Position numbers and translations under genes: made by a program. From assembly GCA_003989085.1 (NCBI GenBank), contig RXIV01000001.1, positions 558,001 to 622,000 on the forward strand: a stretch of DNA of 64,000 nucleotides. Reading direction: 5' to 3'. This document shows, piece after piece, positions 46,004 to 54,752 of the stretch. Positions within the stretch are counted from its first letter, which is position 1, and the number at the start of each line of letters is the position of its first letter. The notes below the pieces were generated by a model. That model did no database searches and had not been told where the DNA came from. It saw nothing but the letters and a program-made list of their open reading frames with translations. The DNA is from Candidatus Competibacteraceae bacterium (lineage in GTDB: Bacteria; Pseudomonadota; Gammaproteobacteria; Competibacterales; Competibacteraceae).

Positions 46004-47791
46004 TCAGACGTCATCCATCGGTTTTGCTGGCCGCCGTTTGGCGGATTTTCGTTCAAAGGGCTGACTATCATTGTCCATTACCGGTTTCGCCCGCGTCCGT
46101 TTTTTAGCCAGTTCCTGGCCGTCGAGACGGCTGATGTTCATCGGGTACTGCCGCACTCGCACCCGGCGCAGATGCTGGAAAATTTCGGCGGGCATCCCGT
46201 CAGGCAAATCCACCGTGCTGTAGTCGTCGAAGATCTCGATGCGTCCGATATAGCGGCTCTCAACACCGGCTTCATTGGCAATGGCGCCTACGATATTTTG
46301 TGGGGTCGCACCCTGTTCACGGCCCACTTCGATCCGGTAGCGAATCTTGTCCAGATCCGCCGAATCCCTGCCGGCGTCGCGGGGTCGCCGCTCGCGCCGA
46401 CCTTCCGGTTTAGGTTCTCTGAAGGTCCGTTCCGGGCGAGCGGGTGCTTCCTCCGGCTCTTTCGGATCGGCCTTGCCCTCAAACTGCAACGGGCGGTCGC
46501 GCTGGGCCAGCCAGGTCAGCGCCGCTGCGATGTCGTGGGCGCTGATTTCCTGTTCCTCTTCGATTTCGCCAATCACCTGGTAGAAAAAGTCGAGGTCCTG
46601 TGCGGACAGAATTTCGCTGATTTGCTGCTTGAATTGGGCAAGGCGCCGCCCGGCGATGGCTTCGCGGGTCGGCGGTTGCATCGGTTCCAACGTCTGACGG
46701 GTGGCTTTTTCAATCGCCCGCAGCATCCGCATTTCCCTGGGCGCAACGAACAGAATGGCGTCCCCGGCGCGCCCAGCGCGGGCGGTGCGGCCAATGCGGT
46801 GCACATAGGCCTCGGTGTCGTAGGGGATGTCGTAATTGATGACGTGGCTGATGCGCTGCACGTCCAGCCCCCGCGCCGCAACATCGGTGGCCACCACGAT
46901 GTCCAGCCCGCCGGCCTTGAACTGTTCGATAGTCTTCTCGCGCAGGGCTTGGGTCATATCGCCATGCAGCGCTGCACAGGCATAGCCCCGCGCCTCCAGC
47001 CGCTCAGCCAGTTCGGTGGTTTCGGTTTTGGTGCGGACAAACACCAGCACCGCATCGACATCTTCCACCTCCAGAATCCGGGTCAGGACATCGAGCTTGT
47101 GCAGGCCGCTGACCCGCCAGTAGCGCTGACGAACCGTCGACACGGTGGTGGTGCTGGTCTTGATTTTGACCTCTTTGGGATCGTGCAGGTGGCGGTGCGC
47201 GACTCGGCGGATCGGTTCGGGCATGGTGGCGGAGAACAGCGCCACCTGCTTTTCTTTCGGGGTTTGCTCGAGAATCCAGTCCACGTCGTCAATAAAGCCC
47301 ATCCGCAGCATTTCGTCGGCTTCATCCAGCACAACCGTCCGCAACGTCGCCAGAGACAAGGTTTCACGGCGTAAATGATCCATGACCCGGCCCGGGGTGC
47401 CGACGATGACGTGAACGCCACGTCGCAGGGTGCGAAGTTGGATGCTCATGCTCTGGCCGCCATAAATTGGCAGGACGTGGAACCCCGGCAAGTGGCGAGC
47501 GTAGCCCTGAAAGGCCTCGGCGACCTGAATCGCCAGTTCACGGGTCGGGGTCAGCACCAGCGCCTGCGGCTGGCGGTCGGCCCAATTCAGCTTTTCCAGA
47601 ATCGGCAGGGCAAAGGCCGCAGTCTTGCCGGTGCCGGTCTGCGCCTGGCCCAGCACATCGTGACCGGCCAGCAGTAAGGGAATAGTGGCTGCCTGAATGG
47701 GCGACGGGGCTTCGTAGCCGAGTTCCACGAGGGTGGTGAGCAGTGGGGCGGACAGAGCGAGTTGTTCAAAAGTTTCAATAGGAGATGACAT
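46004..47791 (-). CDS. deaD: ATP-dependent RNA helicase, DeaD/CsdA type
   Basis: This cold-shock and ribosome-assembly helicase starts at the ATG at 47791 (MSSPIETFEQLALSAPLL); the frame is open 54 codons further, but that part shows no similarity. The 595 residues carry the Q motif, Walker A (AQTGTGKTAAFALPIL), DEAD (VVLDEADEMLRMGF), SAT (FSATMPEPIRR) and HRIGRTARAGRAG. After the helicase core comes a linker and a DbpA-type RNA-binding domain (RYRIEVGREQGATPQNIVGA, IGRIEIFDDYSTVDLPDG), with a basic end (KRTRAKPVMDND...RKSAKRRPAKP). Confidence 0.95.
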   Translation of the reverse strand: MSSPIETFEQLALSAPLLTTLVELGYEAPSPIQAATIPLLLAGHDVLGQAQTGTGKTAAFALPILEKLNWADRQPQALVLTPTRELAIQVAEAFQGYARHLPGFHVLPIYGGQSMSIQLRTLRRGVHVIVGTPGRVMDHLRRETLSLATLRTVVLDEADEMLRMGFIDDVDWILEQTPKEKQVALFSATMPEPIRRVAHRHLHDPKEVKIKTSTTTVSTVRQRYWRVSGLHKLDVLTRILEVEDVDAVLVFVRTKTETTELAERLEARGYACAALHGDMTQALREKTIEQFKAGGLDIVVATDVAARGLDVQRISHVINYDIPYDTEAYVHRIGRTARAGRAGDAILFVAPREMRMLRAIEKATRQTLEPMQPPTREAIAGRRLAQFKQQISEILSAQDLDFFYQVIGEIEEEQEISAHDIAAALTWLAQRDRPLQFEGKADPKEPEEAPARPERTFREPKPEGRRERRPRDAGRDSADLDKIRYRIEVGREQGATPQNIVGAIANEAGVESRYIGRIEIFDDYSTVDLPDGMPAEIFQHLRRVRVRQYPMNISRLDGQELAKKRTRAKPVMDNDSQPFERKSAKRRPAKPMDDV

Positions 47792-47892
47792 GCACGACGG
47801 TACCTGGGTTGAAAAGGAGTTTGCGGTGAGTGGGCCAGTCAGGCCAGCTGAAGCGGGGGCAATGGGCGGGATGGAACCGGATCTTAAGCAGT

Positions 47893-48411
47893 TCAACTCG
47901 CACCGGCGAAGGCTCGTCGCCGGCGGAACCGGCGGATAATGTGCCGACGCCACACCAGATGGGCAATGAGAAACGTTGCGACGCCCGCGATCACAGCGGT
48001 CGCCATTGAACCGGCCAGCAAGGGCAAGCCGATGTCACCGGCTCGTTCCAGCAGCCAGCCCAATGACGGTTCAAAATTCCAGTCCACCGGCGATTGGCCG
48101 AGCAACCATGCGCCAAAGCGGTAGTTGCAGAAAGCGATGGGTGGGATGGTCAGGGGATTGGTGATCCACACCATCGCGACCGCCACCGGCAGGTTGAACC
48201 GTAGCCAAAGGGCGGTGATCGCGGCCAGCAGCATTTGCCAGGGGAAGGGAACGAAGGCGTAAAACGCGCCAACGGCCAGCCCGCGCACCGTGGAGCGGCG
48301 GTTGAAATGCCAGAGCCAGGGATCATGCAGGCGTGCGCCAAGGAACCGCAGGCTTTTATGCTCGCGCAATTGTTGAGGATCGGGCAGATAGCGGCGCAAC
48401 AACGGGGGCAT
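47893..48411 (-). CDS. DUF2062 membrane protein
   Basis: This 172-residue protein matches the DUF2062 family (LHDPWLWHFNRRSTVRGLAV, FYAFVPFPWQMLLAAITALW, MVWITNPLTIPPIAFCNYRF). Three or so membrane helices are visible, including a C-terminal one (GSMATAVIAGVATFLIAHLV) followed by a very basic end (WRRHIIRRFRRRR). The family has no firm function and is common in proteobacteria next to DNA-uptake or GT genes. The helicase start lies 102 bases downstream. Confidence 0.9.
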   Translation of the reverse strand: MPPLLRRYLPDPQQLREHKSLRFLGARLHDPWLWHFNRRSTVRGLAVGAFYAFVPFPWQMLLAAITALWLRFNLPVAVAMVWITNPLTIPPIAFCNYRFGAWLLGQSPVDWNFEPSLGWLLERAGDIGLPLLAGSMATAVIAGVATFLIAHLVWRRHIIRRFRRRRAFAGAS

Positions 48412-48539
48412 GATGGCGTTCAGATCACGGCGGTAAGGAGGAGGAGGCGGGTTTGACTCAAAAGCGGCGCGGAAATTTCCACGCGACGTTTCCCACTATA
48501 CCCCAACGGCAGCCGCACACTGGAATCTACCCAATTATT

Positions 48540-48788
48540 TCAGACCGCTGATTCGGAAAACGCCAGCAACGCCCGTTCCGTCTCGCTCAATACGGCTAGA
48601 ACGCCGGCCTGTTGTCGATACAGCCAGGCCAGCCGTTCCTGCCGTTCGGCCAGGGCATCTGCTTCTACCTCTACTGCGTCGCGTAACCACACGATCAGCT
48701 CGGTCACGGCTTCTTCCAGTTCATCGAGTTCGTCCAGCAGTTCCTGCCGGCGGATTTGCAATACAGGGAAAGAGAGAGCATGAATCAT
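48540..48788 (-). CDS. Small acidic coiled-coil protein, function unknown
   Basis: This 82-residue product (MIHALSFPVLQIRRQELLDE) is mostly heptad-like and acidic (LDELDELEEAVTELIVWLRD), with no Cys, signal or membrane helix. It lies 12 bases after the stop of the methyltransferase gene on the same strand, the spacing expected in an operon, and its codon use resembles neighbouring genes. It could be an accessory to the methyltransferase. I do not recognise a family. Confidence 0.6.
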   Translation of the reverse strand: MIHALSFPVLQIRRQELLDELDELEEAVTELIVWLRDAVEVEADALAERQERLAWLYRQQAGVLAVLSETERALLAFSESAV

Positions 48789-48800
48789 GACGCTGACCGG

Positions 48801-50342
48801 TTAGAGCAGCGCCAGATTACGGCACAGCGGCAGGGTATCACGGCTGAATTGATCGCCCATTTCCCGTAGCTTCGCCAGATTGGCGGCCTCGTCATTAAGC
48901 GGTTGGCCTTCGTGCAACAGACGACGGCCCATTGCGTTCAACTTGCTCCAGACGAAGGCAGCGTGATCCTTGGCTGATTGCTGGTGAGCCAGCAAGAATA
49001 ATTGGTCGGTCAACGCCAGATTAACGCCGCTGCCCAATACCGGCGAGGCCAGAGTAGTCATGTCTTGCCCGGCCAGCGCCCGGTGCAAGATGGCCTGGTT
49101 GAAAGCGCGGCTGACGGCAGCATTGCGCGCCTTGCAACTGAGTGGTCGCCCGGCCTGAAGATAGCCCAATGCGCCCAGTACCTGGAGTGATTCAATCAGA
49201 CTGGCCGGGGGTTGCTGGGCCAGCGCTGGTTGCCGTTGCAGTTCTGCCAGAGTTTTCGGCCCACTGGCCAGCGCGTCCAGCAGAGGCTCGTAGGCTTCGG
49301 GTTTGAGATTGACTTCACCGGCGGGAAACGCGCCTTTCAGTGGGCAGGCGGAACGGGCGCGGACCAGGGCGAATGGCGTGGCGTCATGCCAAGCGCGGTG
49401 TTCGGCGGCGGTCAGCCGGATGCGGCCCCGGCTGAACAAATCGCGGCGGAATTGCTGGTTGGTGGCGAAATCGCGCACGGTCTCCTTCAGCACCGGATCG
49501 TTGATCTGGTCGTACACCGCTCGGGTTTGGCCTGGAAATGAGAGATGGTCAAGATTTTCGGCATAGTTGGCGGAGGCAATGAAGTTCAGCTTGGCGGTAC
49601 CCATTTCCACCGCAACATCGGCGTGATACAGCAATTCCCAAGCATCATTAAAGTATTCGTGCAACAGGTAATTGCGATTCTGCTCGCGGATCTTGTCGAG
49701 GCGAGGCGCGACCATTGGATTAGCGGAGAAATAATGGGCGCCACTGTCTTTGAGTTGCTGCAACAGGGTCAATGCTTGCTCGAATTTATTCGTTAGCGGA
49801 ACACCAAGAGTAGCAGCGTATTCGGTCATCAATCGTCGGGCCGGCGCCATAGCCGCCCAGCCGGGCAAGCTGTTATAGCTGACATAAACCAGACCACCCG
49901 GTTTGAGCTTGCGGGCGATGATATCAACAATCTCGTGGCGGTTAGCCGGGCTGATCCAGGAATAGACGCCGTGTAGATTGATGTAGTCAAACTCAGGTAG
50001 ATCGCGATTTTTTAGCTCGCTGAAGCTGTCCTCAAAAAAGCTGATATTGGTTATGCCTGCCTCAGCAGCCAGGCGGCGGGCGCTGACTACATGGGTGGGA
50101 TTGAAGTCCGTCGCGTAGAATCGCCCTTCCGGATTGCAGGCCGCCAGTACATTGGCGGAGTAGCCGTGGCCGCAGCCCAGTTCCAGCACGGTGAATGGCC
50201 GATCCAGGTCGGGAGCGCGATAGCCGCGCTGGACGGCTGCCCAGTTGAGAAAACTGGGGGACAGTTCCCGATAAAAACCGACGGTGTAGTCCACTTCAGT
50301 GACGTAGCCGGCAGACCAGGCGGAGTTGACGTTCTGAGACAT
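48801..50342 (-). CDS. Class I SAM methyltransferase with a methyltransferase regulatory domain
   Basis: From the ATG at 50342 (MSQNVNSAWSAGYVTEVDYT) the protein has 513 residues. The N-terminal class I methyltransferase contains TVLELGCGHGYSANVLAACN (motif I) and FYATDFNPTHVVSARRL. The middle (about residues 220-310) matches the methyltransferase regulatory domain, with HEYFNDAWELLYHADVAVEM. A C-terminal winged-helix-like region follows (SGPKTLAELQRQPALAQ). Such proteins are found near surface-structure genes. Substrate unknown. A small coiled-coil gene follows at 12 bases. Confidence 0.87.
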   Translation of the reverse strand: MSQNVNSAWSAGYVTEVDYTVGFYRELSPSFLNWAAVQRGYRAPDLDRPFTVLELGCGHGYSANVLAACNPEGRFYATDFNPTHVVSARRLAAEAGITNISFFEDSFSELKNRDLPEFDYINLHGVYSWISPANRHEIVDIIARKLKPGGLVYVSYNSLPGWAAMAPARRLMTEYAATLGVPLTNKFEQALTLLQQLKDSGAHYFSANPMVAPRLDKIREQNRNYLLHEYFNDAWELLYHADVAVEMGTAKLNFIASANYAENLDHLSFPGQTRAVYDQINDPVLKETVRDFATNQQFRRDLFSRGRIRLTAAEHRAWHDATPFALVRARSACPLKGAFPAGEVNLKPEAYEPLLDALASGPKTLAELQRQPALAQQPPASLIESLQVLGALGYLQAGRPLSCKARNAAVSRAFNQAILHRALAGQDMTTLASPVLGSGVNLALTDQLFLLAHQQSAKDHAAFVWSKLNAMGRRLLHEGQPLNDEAANLAKLREMGDQFSRDTLPLCRNLALL

Positions 50343-50542
50343 GACAGGTAAACCGGTTGGGGTTGAGTAGATTATGTGAATTGACAAAGATAGCAGGGAT
50401 CGGTTGGGGCAGGGTAAGCAATGTCCGCATTACCGATTGTGGTCGGTTGGCCGGGCTGAATAAATAGCCGAAAGCCTGACCCGCTGTTTCTTATATTAAC
50501 CACTTTCTTCCTGTACCACTCGCGCCGGAGCCATCGTTGCCC

Positions 50543-53404
50543 ATGCCTTTACCCCCCGCCCTGCAACAGGAAATCGCCCAACACTGGCAAGCCTTCAATG
50601 CCGCCGCCCAAGCTGCTGGCGCAGCGTTGCCGACTGGCGTGATTCTGGAGCAGTTAATTCCGGTCTGGGCGGGTAGCGAGTTTGTCGCCCGCGCCTGCAT
50701 CCGCGAGCCTGGGCTACTGACGGAACTGGTGGACAGCGGTGATTTGGCAAACTGTTATACGCTGAGCGATTGGGCAATGCGATTGGCGCGGCAATTAGCG
50801 GCGGTGAGTGATGAAAGCCAACTTGCCGTTGCCCTGCGCCAGTTCCGCCGGCGGGAGATGGTGCGAATCGCCTGGCGCGATCTGGCCGGACTGGCTGATC
50901 TGACGGAAACCCTGGGCGATTTGACCGAGTTGGCGGAAATGGCCGTCGGTGCGGCGTTGGATCGGCTGCATGAGGAGCAATGCCGGCGTTACGGTGTTCC
51001 CCGTGCCGCCGACGGTCAGCCGCAGCAACTGGTCGTGCTGGGCATGGGCAAACTCGGCGGGCGCGAACTCAACTTTTCTTCCGATATTGATCTGATTTTT
51101 ACCTATCCCCAGCAAGGTCAAACCGACGGAGCGCGGTCGATCAGCAATGAGGAATTCTTCCGTCGGCTGGGTCAACGGCTGACTAAGACCTTGGCGGAAC
51201 CGACAGCCGATGGTTTCGTATTCCGGGTCGATCTGCGGCTGCGCCCGTTTGGCGATTCCGGGCCGTTGGCGGTGTCCTTCGCCGCCTTCGAGGATTATTG
51301 CCAGCATCATGGTCGCGACTGGGAACGCTACGCGATGATCAAAGCTCGTTGCATTGCCGGCGACCGGGAAGCAGGCGAGAGGCTGCTCACGGCGCTGCGG
51401 CCATTCGTCTACCGCCGCTATCTGGATTACCACGCCTTTGAAGCCTTGCGTGGGATGAAAGCGCTGATCGCCCAGGATATGGAACGGAGAGGGATGCGGC
51501 GCAATATCAAGCTGGGGCCGGGCGGGATTCGCGAGATCGAGTTCATCGCTCAGGCCTTCCAACTGATCTACGGCGGGCGCGAACCGGCGCTGCGGGAACG
51601 CGGCATTGTGCGGGTGCTGGATACCCTGGGCGCGACCGGGCGCTTGCCGAAAGAAGCTGTCCACGATCTTCAGCAGGCTTATGCCTTCCTGCGCCGGGTC
51701 GAGAACCGCCTGCAAGCTTGGGCCGATCAGCAGACCCACCATCTGCCTGAGTCCGAATTGGCGAAGCTGCGACTGGCGTTCACGATGGGTTATTCCGACT
51801 GGGACGCCTTGGCACAGGAACTGGCTCGACATACCAATGCGGTCAGCCGCCAATTCGCCCAGGTTTTTGGCAGTGCGGCGGAGCCGGAATCGACCCATGC
51901 TGATCTGGGTGAAACATGGCGTGGCGATCCCAGTGAAGATCGGGCTTTGTCGCTGCTGGTGGAATACGGTTTTGAAACGCCGGCGCGCGCCTGGAATCGG
52001 CTACGGGCGTTGAAAACCGGATTCAGTTACCGAACCATGAGTCCACGCGGGCGGGAACGACTGGACGGGCTGATTCCACGGGTGCTGGAGGCGGTTCGCA
52101 TCACGCCGCAACCGACTGCAACCTTGGAGCGCATCCTTAATCTGCTGGAAACTATCGCCCGCCGTTCGGTGTATTTGGCGCTGCTGACCGATCAGCCGGC
52201 GGCGCTGGCGCAACTGGTCAAGCTCTGCGCCGCCAGTGGCTGGATCAGCCATCACTTGAGCCGCTATCCGCTGTTGCTGGACGATCTGCTGAATCCGGCT
52301 GTGCTGTATGCGCCGCTGGATCGTCGGCAACTGGCGGCGGAACTGGACTTGCAACTGGCGCGAATACCGGCGGACGACGCCGAAGAAATGTTGAATGCCC
52401 TGCGCTATTTCAAGCAATCGCAAGTGTTGCGGGTCGCCGCTGCCGAAGTTAGCGGCGCGATGCCGCTGATGATCGTCAGCGATCATCTGACCGAGATCGC
52501 CGAGACCCTGCTGCGGAAGGTGCTGGAACTGGCCTGGGGCGATCTGCTGCCCAAGTTCGGCCAACCGCGCTGCGTGGTGGCTAACGTGGAGCGGGACGCA
52601 CAGTTTGCCATCATCGCTTACGGCAAGCTGGGCGGGATTGAACTCAACTATGGTTCCGATCTCGATCTGGTGTTTCTGCACGACAGCGCTGGCGTCCGGC
52701 AATTCACCGTCGGGCCGCGCCCTATCGACAATTCCACTTTTTTCGCCAAATTAGTGCAGCGGATCATCTCGCTGCTGACCACCCGCACCGGAGCCGGGGA
52801 TTTGTATGAAGTAGATACCCGGTTGCGGCCCAGTGGCCGGGCTGGATTGTTGGTCAGTTCCTTTGAAGCCTTTACCGAATATCAGCGCCATCAGGCGTGG
52901 ACCTGGGAACACCAAGCCTTGGTGCGAACCCGGATGGTCGCGGGACCTGCGGTGCTGGCCGAGCGGTTCCAGACTATCCGCCGCGAGGTCTTGCAGCGGG
53001 ATCATGATCCGGTCGCATTGCGGCGGGAAGTCCGGGAGATGCGCGAGCGGATGCGGACCGAACTGGACAGCAGCACTGCCGAAGTCTTCGATCTCAAACA
53101 GGGGCTGGGCGGTATCGCCGATATTGAATTTATGGTGCAATATGAGGTCTTGGCGAATGCCCGCCATTGTCCGGACCTGCTGATTTTTACCGACAATATC
53201 CGCCAGCTGGACGGGCTGGAACGGCTGGGCATCCTGTCCGCCGCCGATGCCGACCAACTTCGTAATGCCTATCGCGGTTTACGGCGGCGGGTTCACCAAT
53301 TGAAATTGCAGGAGCAACCGGCCCAGGTTTCAAATGATGTAGCGCGGGATGAACGGGACAGTGTGGTCCGTATCTGGCGGCAGATCATGGAAGAGGACGC
53401 TTGA
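50543..53404 (+). CDS. glnE: Bifunctional glutamine synthetase adenylyltransferase/adenylyl-removing enzyme
   Basis: GlnE adds or removes AMP on glutamine synthetase under control of PII, matching nitrogen assimilation to supply. It holds two nucleotidyltransferase domains: an N-terminal deadenylylase centred on GMGKLGGRELNFSSDIDLIF (about residues 168-188) and a C-terminal adenylylase with AYGKLGGIELNYGSDLDLVF (about 691-710), each with its DxD metal ligands, linked by a helical regulatory part. ATG at 50543 is preferred to a TTG two codons upstream, giving 953 residues, a normal length. ilvE follows on the same strand after 79 bases. Confidence 0.97.
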   Translation: MPLPPALQQEIAQHWQAFNAAAQAAGAALPTGVILEQLIPVWAGSEFVARACIREPGLLTELVDSGDLANCYTLSDWAMRLARQLAAVSDESQLAVALRQFRRREMVRIAWRDLAGLADLTETLGDLTELAEMAVGAALDRLHEEQCRRYGVPRAADGQPQQLVVLGMGKLGGRELNFSSDIDLIFTYPQQGQTDGARSISNEEFFRRLGQRLTKTLAEPTADGFVFRVDLRLRPFGDSGPLAVSFAAFEDYCQHHGRDWERYAMIKARCIAGDREAGERLLTALRPFVYRRYLDYHAFEALRGMKALIAQDMERRGMRRNIKLGPGGIREIEFIAQAFQLIYGGREPALRERGIVRVLDTLGATGRLPKEAVHDLQQAYAFLRRVENRLQAWADQQTHHLPESELAKLRLAFTMGYSDWDALAQELARHTNAVSRQFAQVFGSAAEPESTHADLGETWRGDPSEDRALSLLVEYGFETPARAWNRLRALKTGFSYRTMSPRGRERLDGLIPRVLEAVRITPQPTATLERILNLLETIARRSVYLALLTDQPAALAQLVKLCAASGWISHHLSRYPLLLDDLLNPAVLYAPLDRRQLAAELDLQLARIPADDAEEMLNALRYFKQSQVLRVAAAEVSGAMPLMIVSDHLTEIAETLLRKVLELAWGDLLPKFGQPRCVVANVERDAQFAIIAYGKLGGIELNYGSDLDLVFLHDSAGVRQFTVGPRPIDNSTFFAKLVQRIISLLTTRTGAGDLYEVDTRLRPSGRAGLLVSSFEAFTEYQRHQAWTWEHQALVRTRMVAGPAVLAERFQTIRREVLQRDHDPVALRREVREMRERMRTELDSSTAEVFDLKQGLGGIADIEFMVQYEVLANARHCPDLLIFTDNIRQLDGLERLGILSAADADQLRNAYRGLRRRVHQLKLQEQPAQVSNDVARDERDSVVRIWRQIMEEDA

Positions 53405-53426
53405 ACAAGACCGGCTTCTGGTTTGA

Positions 53427-53454
53427 TTTTCCGTGTTTTCCGGGTCTTCCGTGG
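53427..53454 (+). repeat. Short intergenic motif TTTTCCGTGTTTTCCGGGTC, copy 3
   Basis: This run between glnE and ilvE repeats a TTCCGTG unit twice (53427-53454) and resembles the motifs at 833-849 and 24685-24701. It ends 29 bases before the ilvE ATG. Role unknown. Confidence 0.4.
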
Positions 53455-53483
53455 ATAAGAAGCTAAAGTTTGGAGACAAAACG

Positions 53484-54404
53484 ATGTCGATGTCTGACCG
53501 CGATGGTCTGATCTGGTATGACGGCGAACTGACGCCCTGGCGCGAGGCCAACACCCATGTCCTGACCCACAGCCTGCATTACGGCATGGGCGTCTTTGAG
53601 GGCGTTCGTGCTTACGCCACAGACCGGGGAGCGGCGATTTTCCGGCTTCAGGCCCATACCGACCGGCTGTTCCGTTCCGCTCACATCGTCGGGATGCCGA
53701 TGCCCTACAGCAAGGACGAGATCAACGAAGCCAACCGGCTGGCGGTCAGCGCCAATAATCTCGCCAGTGCCTACATTCGTCCGATGTGCTTCTACGGTTC
53801 CGAGGGGATGGGGCTGCGGGCGGACAACCTCAAGGTTCATGTCATCGTCGCCGCCTGGGAATGGGGCGCGTATCTCGGTGCAGAAAATCTGGAGCGCGGC
53901 ATCCGCATTCGCACTTCATCGTTCAGCCGCCATCACGTCAACGTCACCATGTGCAAGGCCAAGGCGAACGGCAATTATATGAATTCAATGCTGGCGCTGT
54001 CGGACGCACTGCGCGACGGCTACGACGAGGCGATGTTGCTCGATACCGAGGGCTATGTGGCTGAGGGCAGCGGCGAAAACATCTTCATCGTGCGCGACGG
54101 CGTGATTTACACCCCGGACTTGACGTCAGCTCTGGAAGGCATCACCCGCGACACGATTATCCGGTTTGCCGCCGATCTGGGCCTGTCGGTCAAGGAAAAG
54201 CGCATCACCCGCGATGAAGTCTACATTGCGGATGAAGCATTTTTCACCGGGACCGCCGCTGAAGTCACTCCGATCCGCGAAGTGGATGGTCGGGCGATTG
54301 GCGCGGGGCGGCGCGGCCCGATCACCCAGCGCTTGCAGGCGCTGTATTTCGACCAGGTGCATGGCCGCCGCGAGGCTTATCCCGATTGGCTGACGCTGGT
54401 CTAA
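53484..54404 (+). CDS. ilvE: Branched-chain amino acid aminotransferase
   Basis: IlvE is a fold-IV PLP enzyme for the last step of valine, leucine and isoleucine synthesis. The ATG at 53484 (MSMSDRDGLIWYDGELTPWR) follows TGGAGA and gives 306 residues, the usual length. Visible motifs include LHYGMGVFEGVRAY, KAKANGNYMNSMLALSDALR (with the PLP-binding Lys) and EGYVAEGSGENIFIV, followed by EAFFTGTAAEVTPI near the C-terminus. The frame upstream to 53433 has no family similarity. A small zinc-finger gene follows 42 bases downstream. Confidence 0.96.
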   Translation: MSMSDRDGLIWYDGELTPWREANTHVLTHSLHYGMGVFEGVRAYATDRGAAIFRLQAHTDRLFRSAHIVGMPMPYSKDEINEANRLAVSANNLASAYIRPMCFYGSEGMGLRADNLKVHVIVAAWEWGAYLGAENLERGIRIRTSSFSRHHVNVTMCKAKANGNYMNSMLALSDALRDGYDEAMLLDTEGYVAEGSGENIFIVRDGVIYTPDLTSALEGITRDTIIRFAADLGLSVKEKRITRDEVYIADEAFFTGTAAEVTPIREVDGRAIGAGRRGPITQRLQALYFDQVHGRREAYPDWLTLV

Positions 54405-54446
54405 ACGCCGTTCGCTGCCACAACCACAAAATCAGGAGAATTGCTC

Positions 54447-54653
54447 ATGGCCGCTGCCGCCGCCGCTACTTCCCCCAACGTCATGCCTAACGCCCAGAAG
54501 GTCTACGAAGTCAGCCGCGCTGACTTGCCGGTGTCCTGCCCGCTGCCGGACATGATGCTGTGGAATTCCCACCCCAAGGTTTATCTGCCGATTGAAGCCA
54601 CTGGCCGCGCCAAATGTCCGTACTGCGGCGCGGATTTCGTGTTGGTCAACTGA
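54447..54653 (+). CDS. Zinc-finger CHCC-type small protein
   Basis: This 68-residue protein has AGGAG eight bases upstream of its ATG. After a flexible Ala-rich start, the C-terminal part reads VSCPLPDMMLWNSHPKVYL and GRAKCPYCGADFVLV, supplying Cys, His, Cys and Cys zinc ligands of the zf-CHCC fold related to mitochondrial complex I subunit NDUFS6. In many proteobacteria this gene follows ilvE, as here, so they probably share a transcript. Its role in bacteria is not established. Confidence 0.92.
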   Translation: MAAAAAATSPNVMPNAQKVYEVSRADLPVSCPLPDMMLWNSHPKVYLPIEATGRAKCPYCGADFVLVN

Positions 54654-54752
54654 ATTTTTCAGTCGGGCGCGAGCAGAGGCTCCACTGATTGGGTTGAACC
54701 CGGCTTCCACCGGATTTCCATCCGCCGCTAAAAATGGCCCTGAAGGATTGAT

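Noticed and set aside
45923..47374. Long plus-strand frame antisense to the DEAD-box helicase gene (483 codons)
   Set aside because: The helicase motifs on the minus strand are complete; the antisense translation lacks any known motif.
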